64,000 bases of DNA from Basidiobolus meristosporus CBS 931.73 (GCA_002104905.1 MCFE01000393.1:18452-82451), one strand, 5' to 3'. Counted from the first letter of the stretch, positions 47,161 to 60,266 are shown. Made by a program: numbers and translations. The notes: a model not told the origin generated them from the sequence alone.

Positions 47161-47999
47161 GTGATTTAGGCCCAGATACAAACAAGTCTACAGTAAGGTT
47201 TCTGCTCTAATACCATATGATAAGTGGCAGATTAGGGTTGCTGAGAAGCAGTGGCCAGCAGGATTTGCTGGTGGAATACTTGTTAAATGAGAATCTATCA
47301 CATACCAAGGCAAAGGTATGATCATACACACCTTCAAGGTTGCACTTACTTCTTAATTGTTTGTAATGCTTGCCATTAAATATACTGGATATGTTTGTAC
47401 TTGATGGATACTGGGTGCAGTACTTTATAGCTTCACACTGTTTATTGAGCTGCATAAGCTTCTTTAGACAGGGTATTACTGGATTATATTTGGAGTGTGA
47501 ACAATGTTATCCTCAAGTGGTGGTGGATCCCTGACAAGCTGGACACCTTGCAATGGTAGCATTTTCTAATATGAGTGCCATGCAACGGCTAACACATGCA
47601 GGCATCAGTGTAGTCTCTGGGCTATATGTTACCAGCTGCGTGACAGTTGTACAATGTACTTGGTAAGTTGCATCCAGAAATGATTTTTGCAAGAGGTGAT
47701 GGTAAATCCTTAAAGGCTGCAATACTGATATTTGTGAAAATACTCCACTGCACTAGCCACTACATCAAGTTATTAACCAGAAGATGTATTACAGGGCTCA
47801 CTTTGCTCCATAAAGTATCCTTGGCCTTTTTTTCTATGGGTGTTGTTGCATTGCAAATAGAGATTTTTTGACTGTGGTGTTTTTACCCATGCATAAAAAT
47901 CAAAAGACATGAAAGATATGTTGAGTGGTTGAGTGCAACAATGAAGACTGTGCTAACATTCACAAGACTGTTAGAAGTCTAGCACAGCAACAAGGGTGC
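47161..47999. other. CACTA-like body copy 2, upstream part
   Basis: This region is a diverged copy of 41.3-42.5 kb (shared GAGAAGCAGTGGCCAG / GAGAAACAGTGGCCAG, CCAAGGCAAAGG). Short ORFs only. Confidence 0.5.
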
Positions 48000-48640
48000 T
48001 ACAGCTAAAAACCAGTGATTTCCTCAAGATCTTGCCACATGCAAGATTGAAGGCTCCAAACAAGCAGCATAGAAACACCAAGGGGCCAGTAGAATGGCAG
48101 TAAGGGACAAGCAGGCAGCTATGGATGCATCAGTGCGGCATTTATTAGGGAGAAAATGTAGTTCAACACAAGAAACACTGAGTTGTAGTGGCAGTGAAGG
48201 ACTTGACAGTGATAAAAACCCACAGCCTTCCCATGAGCTTATCACAAGTAGAGCTGGACGGTTTAACCAAGTGGCTAAGAAATGTTAAGTTTCCAATAGA
48301 CTGCCAGCAAAGGATAAGCAGGCAAAATAGACACACTAGTTCTGCATTCATCAAGGAGAAAATAAAGCACATTACAAGAAGCACTTGGTCACAGAAGCAA
48401 TGAAGAACTTGACTGCAATAAAAACTTACAGCTTTCTCAGGAGCTAGTTACAAGTAGGACTGATAATTCAAAGCAAGTGGCTAAGAAATGTCAGGTTGCT
48501 GGGAGAGTGCTGGCAAGGGACAAGTAGGCAAAAACAGATTTACTAGTGCAGTGACCATCAAGGAGAAAACAGAGTACAAAACAACAGGCACTCAGACAAA
48601 ATAGCTGTGAAGGACTTAGCAGTAATAAAGATAGAAGTAA
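48000..48640 (+). repeat. Tandem array of the ~204-bp unit, array 2
   Basis: The same unit as array 1 recurs with phase marks at about 48050, 48252 and 48460. Shared strings include AAGGGACAAGCAGGCA at 48103-48118 and AAGGACTTGACAG. Divergence between units is high. Confidence 0.7.
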
Positions 48641-48649
48641 AGAATAACG

Positions 48650-49664
48650 GTCCACCAGGCCAGAGACAGGGAAGCATGAGAAAAAAGCTATAGTTCTCAG
48701 CAATTAACACCATCAGCCCAGAACAGACTGAATCCCATCATAGCCACAAATAATTACCAACAAGACATCCGCTGTTTTCTCAAGTGTTGGAAGCTCAGCC
48801 AGTTGAGCCACCCTCCAGTGAGGTAGATGAGCATGCAGAGAAAAGTAATTGGTCTACCACAGCCTTCACATCCACCATTGTCAACAGAGTGGATCCCACT
48901 GTCAGACATAGTAACAAGGTTTAGTACTCAAAAGACTATCACTATGCCTACAGTGTGATTCTCAAATATTAATAGATGCACAAAGAGGATGTAGCACTTC
49001 TTCAAGAGCAGTGCTCCAGAAAATGCACTTGAATATTGTAAGAATCTATTGCAAAGACCTGCAGATGAGGTGCTAGAAGTTACGGTGCTGCCTGAAGACC
49101 AGGATATATGGGAATCAGTGAATGAACAATGGCATAAAGCTGCAGGGTTCCTGCCAAAGCCATGGAAAAGGGTGTTACAGCAGGAATACTCATTGAATGA
49201 TGGATTTTAATGGAATCACTTGATGAGAGTGGGGTTGGGTTTAACAATAGTGCTGGGTACAGGGACTTGTATATGACAATACAATTTGAAATTGATCTAC
49301 AGCTGAAGTTCCAATGGAAATAAATTGATATGTGTGCATGGAAAGTCAGAGAATTAGTGGAGTCAGGATGTAAGGTGTATGAAAATGAAGTAATAGTCAA
49401 CCAATGTACACAATCAAAAGAGGTGATTAAGTGTCTGAGTTAAGAAAGTGCGAGAATTGGCAGAGGACCAATCAAAAGCAACTCATGTATTATTGTGATG
49501 AAAATTTTTGACTAAGTTTTTTGTGAAATCTGGGTTGTGATTATTTCTCCATAGTCTTTGCACAGAGTCCTGACAGGATCAATATCTTTTAGCCATGGGA
49601 CGTTAACCTTGCAACTGCCTTTTAATGGGACCTGTGATAATGGAAAGTATTTTATTACTATAGT
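48650..49664 (+). repeat. Right terminal segment of the CACTA-like region
   Basis: This is the inverted partner of 30972-31950, with the broken coding block NEQWHKAAGFLPKPW near 49120 and the subterminal GGTTGTGATTATTTCTCC near 49530. The terminus is taken at about 49664. Confidence 0.5.
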
Positions 49665-49849
49665 AACACAAAAACCAACATTGCACTCATTTCTTTATTT
49701 TGCCTTTTGCCACCAACACACACAGATGAACAATCAAGAATTTAACTTTGAAGGACATAAGCTCAAGACCCTGACAAGCAGTCTACCCATGAATATTTTG
49801 TCATAAGAACACTCAGTAGGCAGCACATATTTAAACTTGCAAATCATTT

Positions 49850-51790
49850 GAAGCAGTGCTTAAGAAGTTGTGATCAAAAGAGTACAATAAATTGGAAGAT
49901 CTATACCACGTGGTAAGGGAATGGACTATAAGCTTTGGGCAAAGTCTGTTGCTACCACAGTAGACATCAAGAATAGATGTCCAACAACAGCACTACATGA
50001 TTCCACACTTTTTGAAGCATATACAGACAAAAAACCAGACCTCCAGCACCTCAGGATCTTTGGCAGTGATGCCTTTTATCACATCCCTGACAAAAAACAC
50101 TCTCAGCTGGAAACAAAGTGTAGAAAAGGGATTTTTTGATATTGTGATGATACTAAGGGATACAGAGTGTATGACAGCAAGATCCAGAAGCTGATGAAGA
50201 TCAGGGACATGGTTTTTTGAGGAGAATTCAGATCAGAAAGCCACTGAAATCTTTAGCCAGCTGCCTGATAATGCAATTAACACTAATGAAAAAGATATGT
50301 ACCTAATTCAGCTAGATACAGAAGATAATTCTACCAGCTCCAGACCAGAGCAGATTATCTCAGTTAGGATAAATATCAGAATAAGAAGTGCCCCTGGATC
50401 CCAGTGGCAGACATCCAATGATCACCAAGAAGTTTGTCATCCTTTATGTGCCAAACCTGAGAATCTGGAACAGGCAATGCAAAATCCAGATGTTACCATG
50501 TGGCAACAAGTCATGCAGGAAAAGTGCTAATCACTGATCAAGGCAAAAATGTGGGAGTTGGTAGATTTACTAATTGGGAGAAAGCCAATAGGTTGTAGGT
50601 GGGTCTACACAATCAAGATAACCTCAAATGGTACCGTTTATAAGTATAGTTTGCAAGAAACTATATATATGGAGCAACCAGAAGGTATACCAATCCAAAA
50701 GGCCCTCATAAGGTGTGCCAACTTAGAAAGCTGCTGTATGGGCTTAAGCAGGCACCTAGAGCATGGTATAACATGATTGACACATATCTAGAGGAGATTG
50801 GGCTCATTTGTGGCACTGCAGATCACAGTGTATATGTGAGACAGCTCAAAAAGGGTGTGATTGTCCTAGTTCTTTATGTTGACAACCTAATAACAGTTAC
50901 AAGTGGCCAGGAGGTACTAAAGCAAACAAATCATATTTCTTTAGCAAGTTTGAGAAGAAAGAACTTAGAAAATTGAGCTATTTTCTTAGAACTGAAGTCA
51001 ATTTTGACATACCAATGCAGAAAGTAGTGCTGAATCAGTGTAAGTAAATCAGGGACATTCTTATATGCCTCAAAATGCAAGTATGCAGCTACCCCTATGG
51101 ACAATAATCTAAAAATGTGCAAATCTCAGCCAGCTTAAGGTAACAATGGCTCAAACATGGTTCAAAACTTTTCCTATCAATCAATAGTTGGTAGCCTGAT
51201 ATACTTAATGGTGTCTAAACATTTAGATATTGCAGTGGTAGTTGGAATAGTCAGTAAGTTCATGCAGAATTATGGATCAGATCAAATTTCACCAATTAAG
51301 TTGATTTTCAGATATCTACAAGGGACTATAATCATAGTACTGGAATACTCTGGAGCAGCTAATAGGCAAAGTCTGATACTTATAGTGACTCAGACTGAGG
51401 TAGGGATATGATTGAGAGATGCTTTACCACTGGACATGTATTTCTTTATAGAGGTGCAGTTATTACTTGGGATTGAAAGAAATATCTAGCTATGGCCTTT
51501 TCTACAACAGAAGCTGAGTAAATGGCTGCTTTTCAAGCAACTAAGGTGGCTATATGGCAACAAAGGGCAATCAAAGACCTAGGTTTTAGCTCAGATGAAC
51601 CAACATGTATTTAAAAGGTAGTCAAAGTTGTATTTCATCAGCTAGGAATCCTACTAATCATGTCAGAATTAAGTGCATAGATATACAACACCACTTTGTG
51701 AGGGAAGCTGTAGAAATAATTCAGTAAAGTTAGTCTACTACGCAACACCACAGCATGTTCCTAGGTATATGGATGTATTATGTGTGTGGG
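49850..51790 (+). pseudogene. Decayed Copia pol fragment (plus strand)
   Basis: The integrase C-terminus (AKSVATTVDIKNRCPTTALH, then LRIFGSDAFYHIPD) is at 49921-50160. RT fragments follow: IGRKPIGCRWVYTIK at 50570, then after a deletion LRKLLYGLKQAPRAWYNMID and VLVLYVDNLITV (YVDN replaces YVDD). RNase H/connection sequence SYQSIVGSLIYLMVSKHLDI is at 51157 onward. Stops, a deletion and frameshifts are frequent, and no gag or 5' LTR is seen. Confidence 0.75.
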
Positions 51791-51796
51791 AGGGTT

Positions 51797-52109
51797 GTAA
51801 TAGTTAGGAGTCCACCTAGTTAGTATACTATTGTAAGATAGCACCTAGTCAAATGATGTATCTCAGAATGTCAGCCTAAAGATTAGTATTTCAGATATCT
51901 GCTAATTATTAGGAACTAGTGAAGTACAGAAATTGGGAAAATCTAAAACGTGACCAAATGAGCTGAAATTTAACATAAATACTCTTGAGATTCCCCTGAT
52001 AGTGACCAAAGAGTTACACTTATATAGCTCTGCAATAAGCATAAAAACGGTGTTGCAACTCAGTAAAATAACAAGTGAATATTATCAAATATTTGAGTTG
52101 TCTGTTACA
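51797..52109 (+). repeat. Putative 3' LTR of the Copia fragment
   Basis: It starts TGTAATAG just after a purine run (GTGTGGGAGGGT) and ends CTGTTACA, giving inverted TG...CA ends. It contains TTATATAGC and AATAAG promoter/polyA-like strings. Only one copy is seen, so assignment is inferred. Confidence 0.45.
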
Positions 52110-52192
52110 CTTCCAATATATCTCCCTGGTATTCCAACATCCTCAATCATTAAAAGCTTGCGGTTGCCTCATACAGGGTGTGCATGCTGAAT

Positions 52193-52553
52193 TGTTGGAC
52201 CATTTGGTATTATCCAGCAGCTAAAAACTTACTTAGCAATTCTGGACTAGTGTTAGTCACTGAAGAATAAATTACATTCTATATCTTGCCACTTTCTTTA
52301 GATTTTTGATGCTCTGACTATTTCCCTAGTGTCAAGATAAAATCAGTACTTTCAAACCTTATGTATTAACCCTGAACCTGTTGCAGAATGCTCCTAAATG
52401 TTAAGAAACTCACCATACTTGGTGTTACAGTTGTAATACCTCTATGAAGGCACCAATACATAGCTTCTTCAGGTAAAATAACTGTTCAGCTAATAGCATT
52501 ATTTCTTAACAAGTTCCTGATATTCAAAACACTGCGTACATTGCTACAGTGCA
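52193..52553 (+). repeat. Solo LTR of a second family, copy 1
   Basis: TGTTGGACCATTTGGTATT to TTGCTACAGTGCA is homologous along its length to 60267-60630 (shared TTAACCCTGAA, GAATGCTCCT, TTAGTGTTACAG-like strings). Confidence 0.65.
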
Positions 52554-53137
52554 TACAGATCTACATTCAGGATGATATTTTCACTTCCATTTATGGTGGT
52601 TCCAGCCTTCACAAAACAGCCAAAATTGCTGCTGGAGCAAATGGGTTTTCATTTTCTATTCACTAGCACTGGATATAGCTTTTAGTGACTAATCAAGCCT
52701 GGACCTGCCAGCTCTACCATTTGAGTCATCTTCTTCTATGCCATGCAATATCATACCTGCACACCTCCATTGATTATCCTCCAGCTCCAAGGCTTGTGAA
52801 TTGGTCAATGATTGGTGCTCATTGTGCATGGCCTGTGGCAAAATAGCTCTATTTAGATTTCTTACTAGTTACACTGTCAGGTGGCTGGATAATGATTTTG
52901 GTGTGTTTCCAATCTAAATCCTGCTCAAAATCAAGGTCCCAGCTCTTGAGCAGCATCTAGATCTTGCCATCATACACTCTTTCTCACAGAGCTTTAGATG
53001 CGATCTAGGAAAGATTCTGTGCTACTGTGGCTCTAACTGGGAGTATTTTTTGTTAGGTATATGGTAAAGTACTAAATGGCAAAGTTCCCTGGGTGGCAGC
53101 AATCTAGGGACAGTTTTGCGTATGCTTTTAGGAGTAA
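52554..53137. other. AT-rich DNA, nothing recognised
   Basis: No gene, domain or matching repeat was found in these 584 bases. Confidence 0.5.
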
Positions 53138-53494
53138 GCTATGATCTAGCACTTGAGTATCTAAGTTAGAGCAGTTCTTAGTCATATCAATAGTTTTGTG
53201 TTTAGCCTATCAGTATATAAGCATTATCTATAAAGTCAGTAGTATTAATTAGTAGATGAAGCAACAGATCTATATCAGACAGAATTAGATATTCTAAGTA
53301 AGATCTAATTGGGTGATGGCAATGCACTCAAATGAGTTATCAATCACACCTTACATTAGGAAACAACAATTGATAGAGCACAGTGTGTATAAGGAGCTGC
53401 TAGAGCCTCACCAAAGACCAATTTGATTATTAGTGAATAAAAGACTAGCTAAACCCCCTGTTCTTGTACAACTCTTATATTAAGACTTGTATCA
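53138..53494 (+). repeat. 5' LTR of Gypsy element G0
   Basis: It aligns with the G1 and G2 LTRs (CTATGATCTAGCACTTGAG, TAGCCTATCAGTAT, TAAGGAGCTGCT). It ends ACTTGTATCA and is followed by a TTGGTAGCAGC primer-binding site, as expected for initiator tRNA-Met priming. Confidence 0.75.
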
Positions 53495-54009
53495 TTGGTA
53501 GCAGCAATAACCAGAAACCTCCCTCCCAAAGAAACCAGAAGCCTTGTTCAGGCTGTCAGTAAACCAAGGGTGGAAGAATGCTATGCAGCAAATCCTGGCC
53601 CAACAGCAGGAGTTACTCCAGTTCCTCAGCCAGCAACAACAAGTAATGTCTACTATGGCCCTGAACCAGCAAAGCTCTGTCAAAAGCAGCTTCAGTGTGA
53701 AGGTCAAATGCTATCATGGTATAGTCAAGAAAGCCTGGAAACTTTGCTCTTTCAAGTTGGACAAGCTATCAAAGCTAAAGGAATTGCCCCAAAGAGCAAA
53801 TTGTAATAAATAGCATCTTACTTGGCAGATGCAGCTTTACAGCAGTACCACAGCAATATCAGATCCACTACTATGATGGAATGCTCTACTATCTCTACCT
53901 GTGATGAGTTTATGCCAAAGGTTCAGGATGCTTTCAAGCAGACACTGCTAAGAAGAAAGATGAAGACACTCAGACAGAGAGGAAGAGTGTAGGAATACAT
54001 ATATGGGTA

Positions 54010-54393
54010 TGTTAGTATTGGCTTATTACAATCTACCACTTAAATGCTTAAGTTAGATCAGTTTTTAGTCAGATCAATATGTTATATGCTTAGCCTATCA
54101 GTATGTCAGTGTTATCCATCAAATCAGCAGCATTAGTCAGCATATGAATCAGCACATCCTTATCAGACAGGAATAGAATAATTAAGTAGGATCTTATTGG
54201 GTAATATTGATGCAATCAAATGAGTCCTCAGCCACAACCCACATTAGGAAATGCAATTAGTCAGCAATTGATTTGGCAAAATTGAATATTAGGAGCTGCT
54301 GGAACCTCATTTAAAATCAGATTAAGTTTTAGTGAATATAATTCTAGCTAAACTCCCTATTCCTCTGCAACTCTTGTACCAAGACTTGTAACC
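54010..54393 (+). repeat. G1 5' LTR
   Basis: It is homologous to the LTRs at 53138, 58517 and 62535 (inverted). A short extra segment near its start (GTATTGGCTTA) is not shared by the others. Confidence 0.8.
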
Positions 54394-55300
54394 TTGGTAG
54401 CCACAATTACCAGAAACCTCTCTCCTAAAGAAAGAAGAAGCCTCCCTCAAGTTGTCCAAAATTAAGAATTGAAGAATGCTATGTAGCAAATCCTGGCCCA
54501 ACAGCAACAGTTACTCCAGATCCTAAGCCAGCTGCAACAATGACTGACTACCATGGCCCAAAGCCAGCAAAACCCTGTCAAGAGCAACTTTAGTGTGAAG
54601 GTCAACTGGTACCATGGTAAAGTAAATGAATACCTGTGAACTTGGCTCTTCCAGATTGAAGAAGCTTTCAAGGCTGAGGAAATTGCTCCAGAGAGCAAGT
54701 TACATTATGTGGCCTCTTACCTGGCAGACGCAGCTTTACAGTGGTACCACAACAAGATCAGGTCAGCCACCATAATGGGATGCTCTACAATCTCTACCAG
54801 GAATGGGTTTGCATTGGAAATTCAGGATGCTTTTGAACCTCCACACCAGCAGACACTACTAAGAAGAAAGCTGAAGGCATTCAGACAGTAAGGAATGGCT
54901 CAAGAGTACATATAAGAATATAGATGTCTACTTGGACAAATTGAAAGAATGGACCCCTGGATCAAGTGGAATACTTTATTGATGGGTTGAAGGAAAGCAC
55001 CTGCAAGGAAGTGAATTATCAAAGACCCAAGACTATTGAGGAAGCTATCAATATTGCCATTGACTATGACTTTGCAATGTTTGGGGTTGGAAAGCCTACA
55101 AAGACTAATCAGAGAAGGTACCATCATTACAAAAGAAGACAATCAGAAGCAGTGCAATTGGAAATTGATGCTATGCAGAAGTATTTTACCTCAGAAGAAT
55201 GTAAAAAAAAGGACTTTGCATCCATTGCCACCAGCAGGGACATATTGCAAATTACTGCCCTGACAGAAGAAATGGACACCAGCCATCAAGAACCTTGAGC
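54394..55300 (+). pseudogene. G1 gag remnant
   Basis: YLADAALQWYHNKIRSATIM is at 54715 onward. After stops, EYFIDGLKESTCKEVNYQRP is at 54966. In the neighbouring frame a CCHC zinc knuckle CIHCHQQGHIANYCP is at about 55219-55263. Confidence 0.8.
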
Positions 55301-55369
55301 CATATTGAAGCCCTTGAGCATAGCAACATGAAGGATGAACTTGAAGAAGACTGAGAACTCACCTTCCAT

Positions 55370-58300
55370 ATGACAGAAGAATACCTAGCCCAGATGATCT
55401 CAAGCTCAGGAAAGCTATTATGCTTGAATGGAGCAAGCAATGGAGTACTTGCCAAGATCATGATTGACTCAGGCGCATTGCATGAGTACATGCCAGAGCA
55501 ATTTGCTTTGGAGGCTGGATTCCACTTGGCACCCACCAAATCAACTTCAGTCTCAACAGCCAATGGGAACTCTCAAATAATCAACTGTATTACTCAGCCA
55601 GCTAGGATGAAGATCAATGACTATGAAGCAGATCTACATGCCTATATATTTGCAAACTGCAAGTTTGACCTTGTACTTGGAAGAAGCTGGCTACTGTGTT
55701 GTAATCCATCAATTAACTAGAGAATCCATGCTACTCAGATCCAGAAGGACAACATGAGCTATGAGCTATTACCTGCCGGACTAGATTTCAACCTGGTGAA
55801 CTCTAGTGTGTGTGAAACAAGTGAACTTAGCAAGACACAGTTCTGTAGAGCACTTAGAAAAGGTACCAATATGTTCCTCATGGCAGTATTACAGGATAAT
55901 TCCTCTACTCCAGTACTCCAGAAGATCCAGACTCTTTTGAAGGAATATTCAGATGTATTTCCGGATAAACTTATAAGCCTACCACCAGCAAGATATGTGG
56001 ATCATGCCATTGACACAGGATAGAGCCCCCAAGTGAATAAGACACCTTACGTAATGAGTCTACTGGAATTGGACAAGATGAAGAGACAAATAGATCAGTC
56101 ATTGGAGCAAGGATATACCTGACCCAGCAAGTCACCTTGGTGAGCACCAGCACTTTTTGTGAAGAAGAAGGATGGAACACTTAGAATGTGCATTGACTAA
56201 AGAGCCCTCAACTCAGTTACTGTGAAGAATAAGTACCCCATGCCTCAGATTGATGAGCTTTTGAACCAAGTCAATGGAGTCACTATATTCAGCAAGATTG
56301 ACCTCATGTCAGGATACAACCAGATCAGGGTGAAGCCAGAAAACATCCCTAAGACAGCATACAGGACCAGATATGAACATTACAAGTATTTAGTCATGAG
56401 TTTTGGCCATACCTATGCCCCAGCAACATTCATGGCCCTAATGCAGACTGTCTTCCAGGAGGACCTAGAGAAGTTTATTATAATCTACCTAGATGATATA
56501 TTGATATACAGCAAGACAGAAGAGGATCACTTGGTGCTCATTGAAAAGATCTTGAAGAAGCTAAGATAAAACAAGCTTTATGGCAAGCTACCCAAGTGTA
56601 AATTCTTCAAGGGACACATTAAATATCTGGGACACATAGTGACTAGCACAGGAGTGACCTTAGGCCCTAAGAAGGTTGAAGTTATCAAGAATCTGAAGCA
56701 ACCCCATAGCAAAGCAGAACTCAGATCATTCCTTGGAATGGTCCCCTACTATGAGAGATTTATCAAGTCCTTTGCAAGTATTGCAGCCCCTTTGACTAAT
56801 ATCCACAAGAAAGACAATACCTTTAAGTGGGACATAGCTTATGAGACTGCCTTTCAGACACCCAAGAATGAACTTGCTAAGGTGCCAAGCTTAAGAATAC
56901 CTGACTTCAGAAAAGAGCTTAATCTCTGCACAGATGCTTCAGATTACGGTGGAGTGTTGAGCCAAGAACACAAGGGGAAGGACTACCCAGTTAGCTTTGA
57001 ATCCAAGAAACTGTGCTCAGCAGAACAAGTTGATCCAGTGCATGAGAAGGAGATTCTTGCTATAATGCACTGTTGGAAGACATGGAGATGCTGTATTGAA
57101 GGAGCCATGTGCATTGTGAATACAGATCATGCATCCCTGAAGTATATATTTACTCAGAAGGTACTCTCTAGAGGAATGACAAGATGGAGTGAATGCATTC
57201 AGCAATTTAGTTTGGATACTGTCTACTGCCCTGGCAAAAACAACACGTTACTGATGCATTATCAAGATTACAGCAAGTTGCACAACTTGACTTGGTGCAT
57301 GAATCAGATTGGCCTAGCCTAATACCAAAGTACTTGGAGAACCAAGCCATTCCTAATAAGGTGGATGAAGATATCAAGATGATAATCCGGGATGAAGCCA
57401 GCAAATTGGTGGCACGGGATGAAACACTCTACCAAATTGTTGTTGGGAGCCCCATTGCCTATTGCCCTTATATTACTTGCCTGGATTTAATACATAAGCT
57501 ACACAATGGATATGGTTGTCCTGAAATTGAAGGAACCTATAGCCTTGTGGAAGCCAGAGCATGGTGGCCCAGAATGAAACAAGATATTGAGAAGCTTGGA
57601 GCCAGTAAGATCATTTATTAGATGGGGTATTGACTTTATTGAAAGACTGCCAACTACCAGGAAGTGCAATCATTGGATCCTAGTAGCAATTGACTGTACC
57701 TCCAAATGGCCAGAGGCTAAAGCAGTACCTGTAGCCTGTGAGCAAGAAGCTGCAAGTTTTACCTACCATGAGATCCTTATGAAGTTTGGATACCCTGTAG
57801 AGATTTTATCCAACAGAGGAGCAACCTTTATGGCAAAGACATTGAATGCTTACCTGGATATGCAGTACATTAGACACTTGAATGCTTTGGCATATTACCC
57901 TAGAATTAATGGAATCACTCAGCAATTTAATGGGTTATTTGGAAAAATGCTGACTAAGTATGTAAATGGAGCTGGTGGCAGATGGGATAGGTACATAGGC
58001 CAAGTACTCTTTGCATGCAGTGTTAGGGTATACAACACCACTCAACAGTTGCCATTTTACTCTGTGTATGGATGTGAACCAAGAATTCCAGGAGATCACA
58101 CACAACCAAAGCTTACAGACACCTTAGAAGATGAGCTTGGTCAGCCAAAGTGACACCAGCCGCTGGAACAAACATGTCAAGAGGCACAGGCCAAAGTAAC
58201 TCAAAGTGCAGGAAAGATGAAGCAGAGATTTGATAAGACTATGTCACCAGATGCATTGACAGAAAAGAACTTTGTATTGCTGAGAAACAATTTTTGGCAG

Positions 58301-58500
58301 AAGTTTGAGCTACAATGGATGGGACCTTTAAGATAATCAGAGAATGCTCATTTGCAGCTTACCAACCAGTGCACAAACAAGGGAATGTCTGGGAAGAATT
58401 AGTTCATAGGAACAGACTTAAGCTTGAAAGACTTGCTGATAATACTGAACCATCAAGATATTAGTATCACCAGAAAAGAGATTCAAGAGAACCCTCCCAA
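55370..58500 (+). pseudogene. G1 pol remnant: protease, RT, RNase H, integrase
   Basis: The protease active site is KIMIDSGALHEYMPEQFALE. RT: IDELLNQVNGVTIFSKIDLM, then RTRYEHYKYLVMSFGHTYAP, and the catalytic IIYLDDILIYSKTEEDH. RNase H: ELNLCTDASDYGGVLSQEH and KYIFTQKVLSRGMTRWSECI. Integrase pieces: ARAWWPRMKQDIEKL and WGIDFIERLPTTRKCNHWIL, then YLDMQYIRHLNALAYYPRIN. No chromodomain is visible. At least six stops or frame changes separate these parts. Confidence 0.88.
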
Positions 58501-58516
58501 CTTTAGTAGGGAAGAA

Positions 58517-58886
58517 TGTTATGATCTACCACTTGAATGTTTAAGTTAGATCAGGTTGTAGTCAGATCAACTGGTAATATGCTTAGCCTATCGGTATATC
58601 AGTATTATGTTTCAAATCAGTAGCATTAGTCAGCAAATGAATCAGCATATCCCTATCAGACAGGAATACATATATTAAGTAAGATCTTACTGGATGATGA
58701 TGATGCAATCAAGCAAGTCATCAGCCACAATCTGCATTAGGAACTACATTTAATCAGCAATTGATCTGACAAAAATGTATATAAGGAGCTGCTGGAACCT
58801 CAATAAAGATCAGTTCAAGTTTTGGTGAGTACAATACCAGGTAAACTCCCTATTCCTCTACAATTCTTGTACCAAGACTTGTAACA
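58517..58886 (+). repeat. G1 3' LTR
   Basis: It runs from TGTTATGATCTACCACTTG to GACTTGTAACA, about 370 bp. The TATATAAGGAGC promoter-like string (about 58779) is shared with the G2 and G0 LTRs. Confidence 0.85.
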
Positions 58887-60266
58887 AGTATAAATGTCTA
58901 CTTTAGTGGATTAAATGAATAGACCCTGTTGATCAAGTAACACATTATTTGTAGGTTGAAAAAAAGTACTTGCAAGGAGTTACATAAATGAAGACCTAAG
59001 ACTACTGAAGATTTCACTGAGACTATCAATAACTATGACTCAGCCATGTTTGGATTTGGAAAGCCTACAGTGACTAATCTGAGAAGCTACAAACACTACA
59101 AAAGTAGACAATCTGAAGCAACACCAATGGAAATAGATGCTATGTAGAAGAACCCTACCTCAGCATAATGCAAGAAGAAAGGACTTAGTCTCATTTGCCA
59201 TCAGCATGGCCACATCTCAAGGTACTGCCCTTGGGAAGAAATGGCCACTAGCTAACAAGAATCTTCAACCATATTGAAGCCTAAGAACAAAGCAAACTGG
59301 TAGATGTACATGAAGACAACTCAGAAATCACTTTCCAAGTGACATAAGATTACTTATCCAAAATGACCTCAAACTCTTGGAAACTGTTGAACTTGAATGG
59401 GGTGATCCATGGAGTACCTGCTAAGATCATGATCAGCTCAGGAGACTCAGAAGCATCACACAAGTATATGTTAGAACAACATGCCTAGAAAGTAGGAATC
59501 AACTAGGAACCTACCAAATCAACTTCAAATTCAATTGCTGATGAGAACTTTCAAATAATCAACTGTGTTACTTAGTAAGCAAGAATAAAGATCATTCACT
59601 GTGGGAAAGACCTACAGGCCTACATATTTGGAACTAAAAGCTTAATCTGGCACTTGCAAAGGAAGATGGTTATTCAGCAATAATCCATCAATCTGTTGGA
59701 GATCCTATGCTTCTCAGATACAAAAGGGTAACCAAACCTATGAGCTACTACCTGCCACAGTGTGTTTCAACTTGGCCAGTTCCAGTGTGTTGGATACAAG
59801 TGAACTTATCAAGGCACAGCTCTGTAGAGCACTTAGGAATGGTACAAGTATGTTGCTTATGGCAGTATTACAGGATGATTCCATTACCACAGCTCCCCAG
59901 GGAGTCCAGATTCTCTTGAATGAGTACGCAAATGTGTTTACAGGAGAGCTTGCAAATTTACTACCAGTCAGAGAAGTGGATCATGCTATTAAAACAGGCA
60001 ATAGCCCCCAGAAAGTAAGACACCTTACTAGATGAGTATATTGCAAGTGGAAGAAATGAAGAAACAAGTTGATAAGCTATTGGAGTAGGATATATCAGGC
60101 CCAGCATGTCACCTTGGAGAGCACCCCTGCTTTTTTTGAAGAAGAAGGATGGAATACTTAGGATATGCATTGACCACAGAGCCCATAATTTAGTCATTTT
60201 AAAGTATTGGGTACCCCATACTTTGGATTGATGAGCTTTTACACCAACTCAATGAAGCCACTGTAT

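Larger units (their letters stand above)
30972..49664. mobile_element. Decayed CACTA-like (Tnp2/DUF4218-type) DNA transposon region, composite
   Basis: The left segment (30972-32280) is the inverted copy of the right segment (about 48000-49664). They share a terminal stretch, subterminal 204-bp-type repeats, and a remnant coding block (NEQWHKAxGFLPKxW). Between them two related bodies run in the same direction: 32.28-33.02 plus 40.61-44.1 kb, and 44.8-47.9 kb. Both carry minus-strand remnants of the same transposase. The left terminus reads CACCCTATGAAAAATT. The right terminus read on the opposite strand begins near CTATAGTAATAAAATA, so both fit a degenerate CACTATAG end. Assignment to CMC/CACTA rests on the Tnp2-like motif and on this architecture; exact ends and element count are inferred. 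Copia and LTR insertions interrupt it. Confidence 0.5.
54010..58886 (+). mobile_element. Ty3/Gypsy element G1 inserted in G0
   Basis: LTRs at 54010-54393 and 58517-58886 (TGTTA...TGTAACA) flank a gag-pol with protease, RT, RNase H and integrase in Gypsy order. A primer-binding site follows the 5' LTR (TTGGTAGCCACAAT) and a purine tract precedes the 3' LTR (AGTAGGGAAGAA). The flanks are GGTA (left) and AGTA (right), a decayed target duplication. G1 interrupts the gag of G0. The reading frame is broken many times. Confidence 0.85.
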
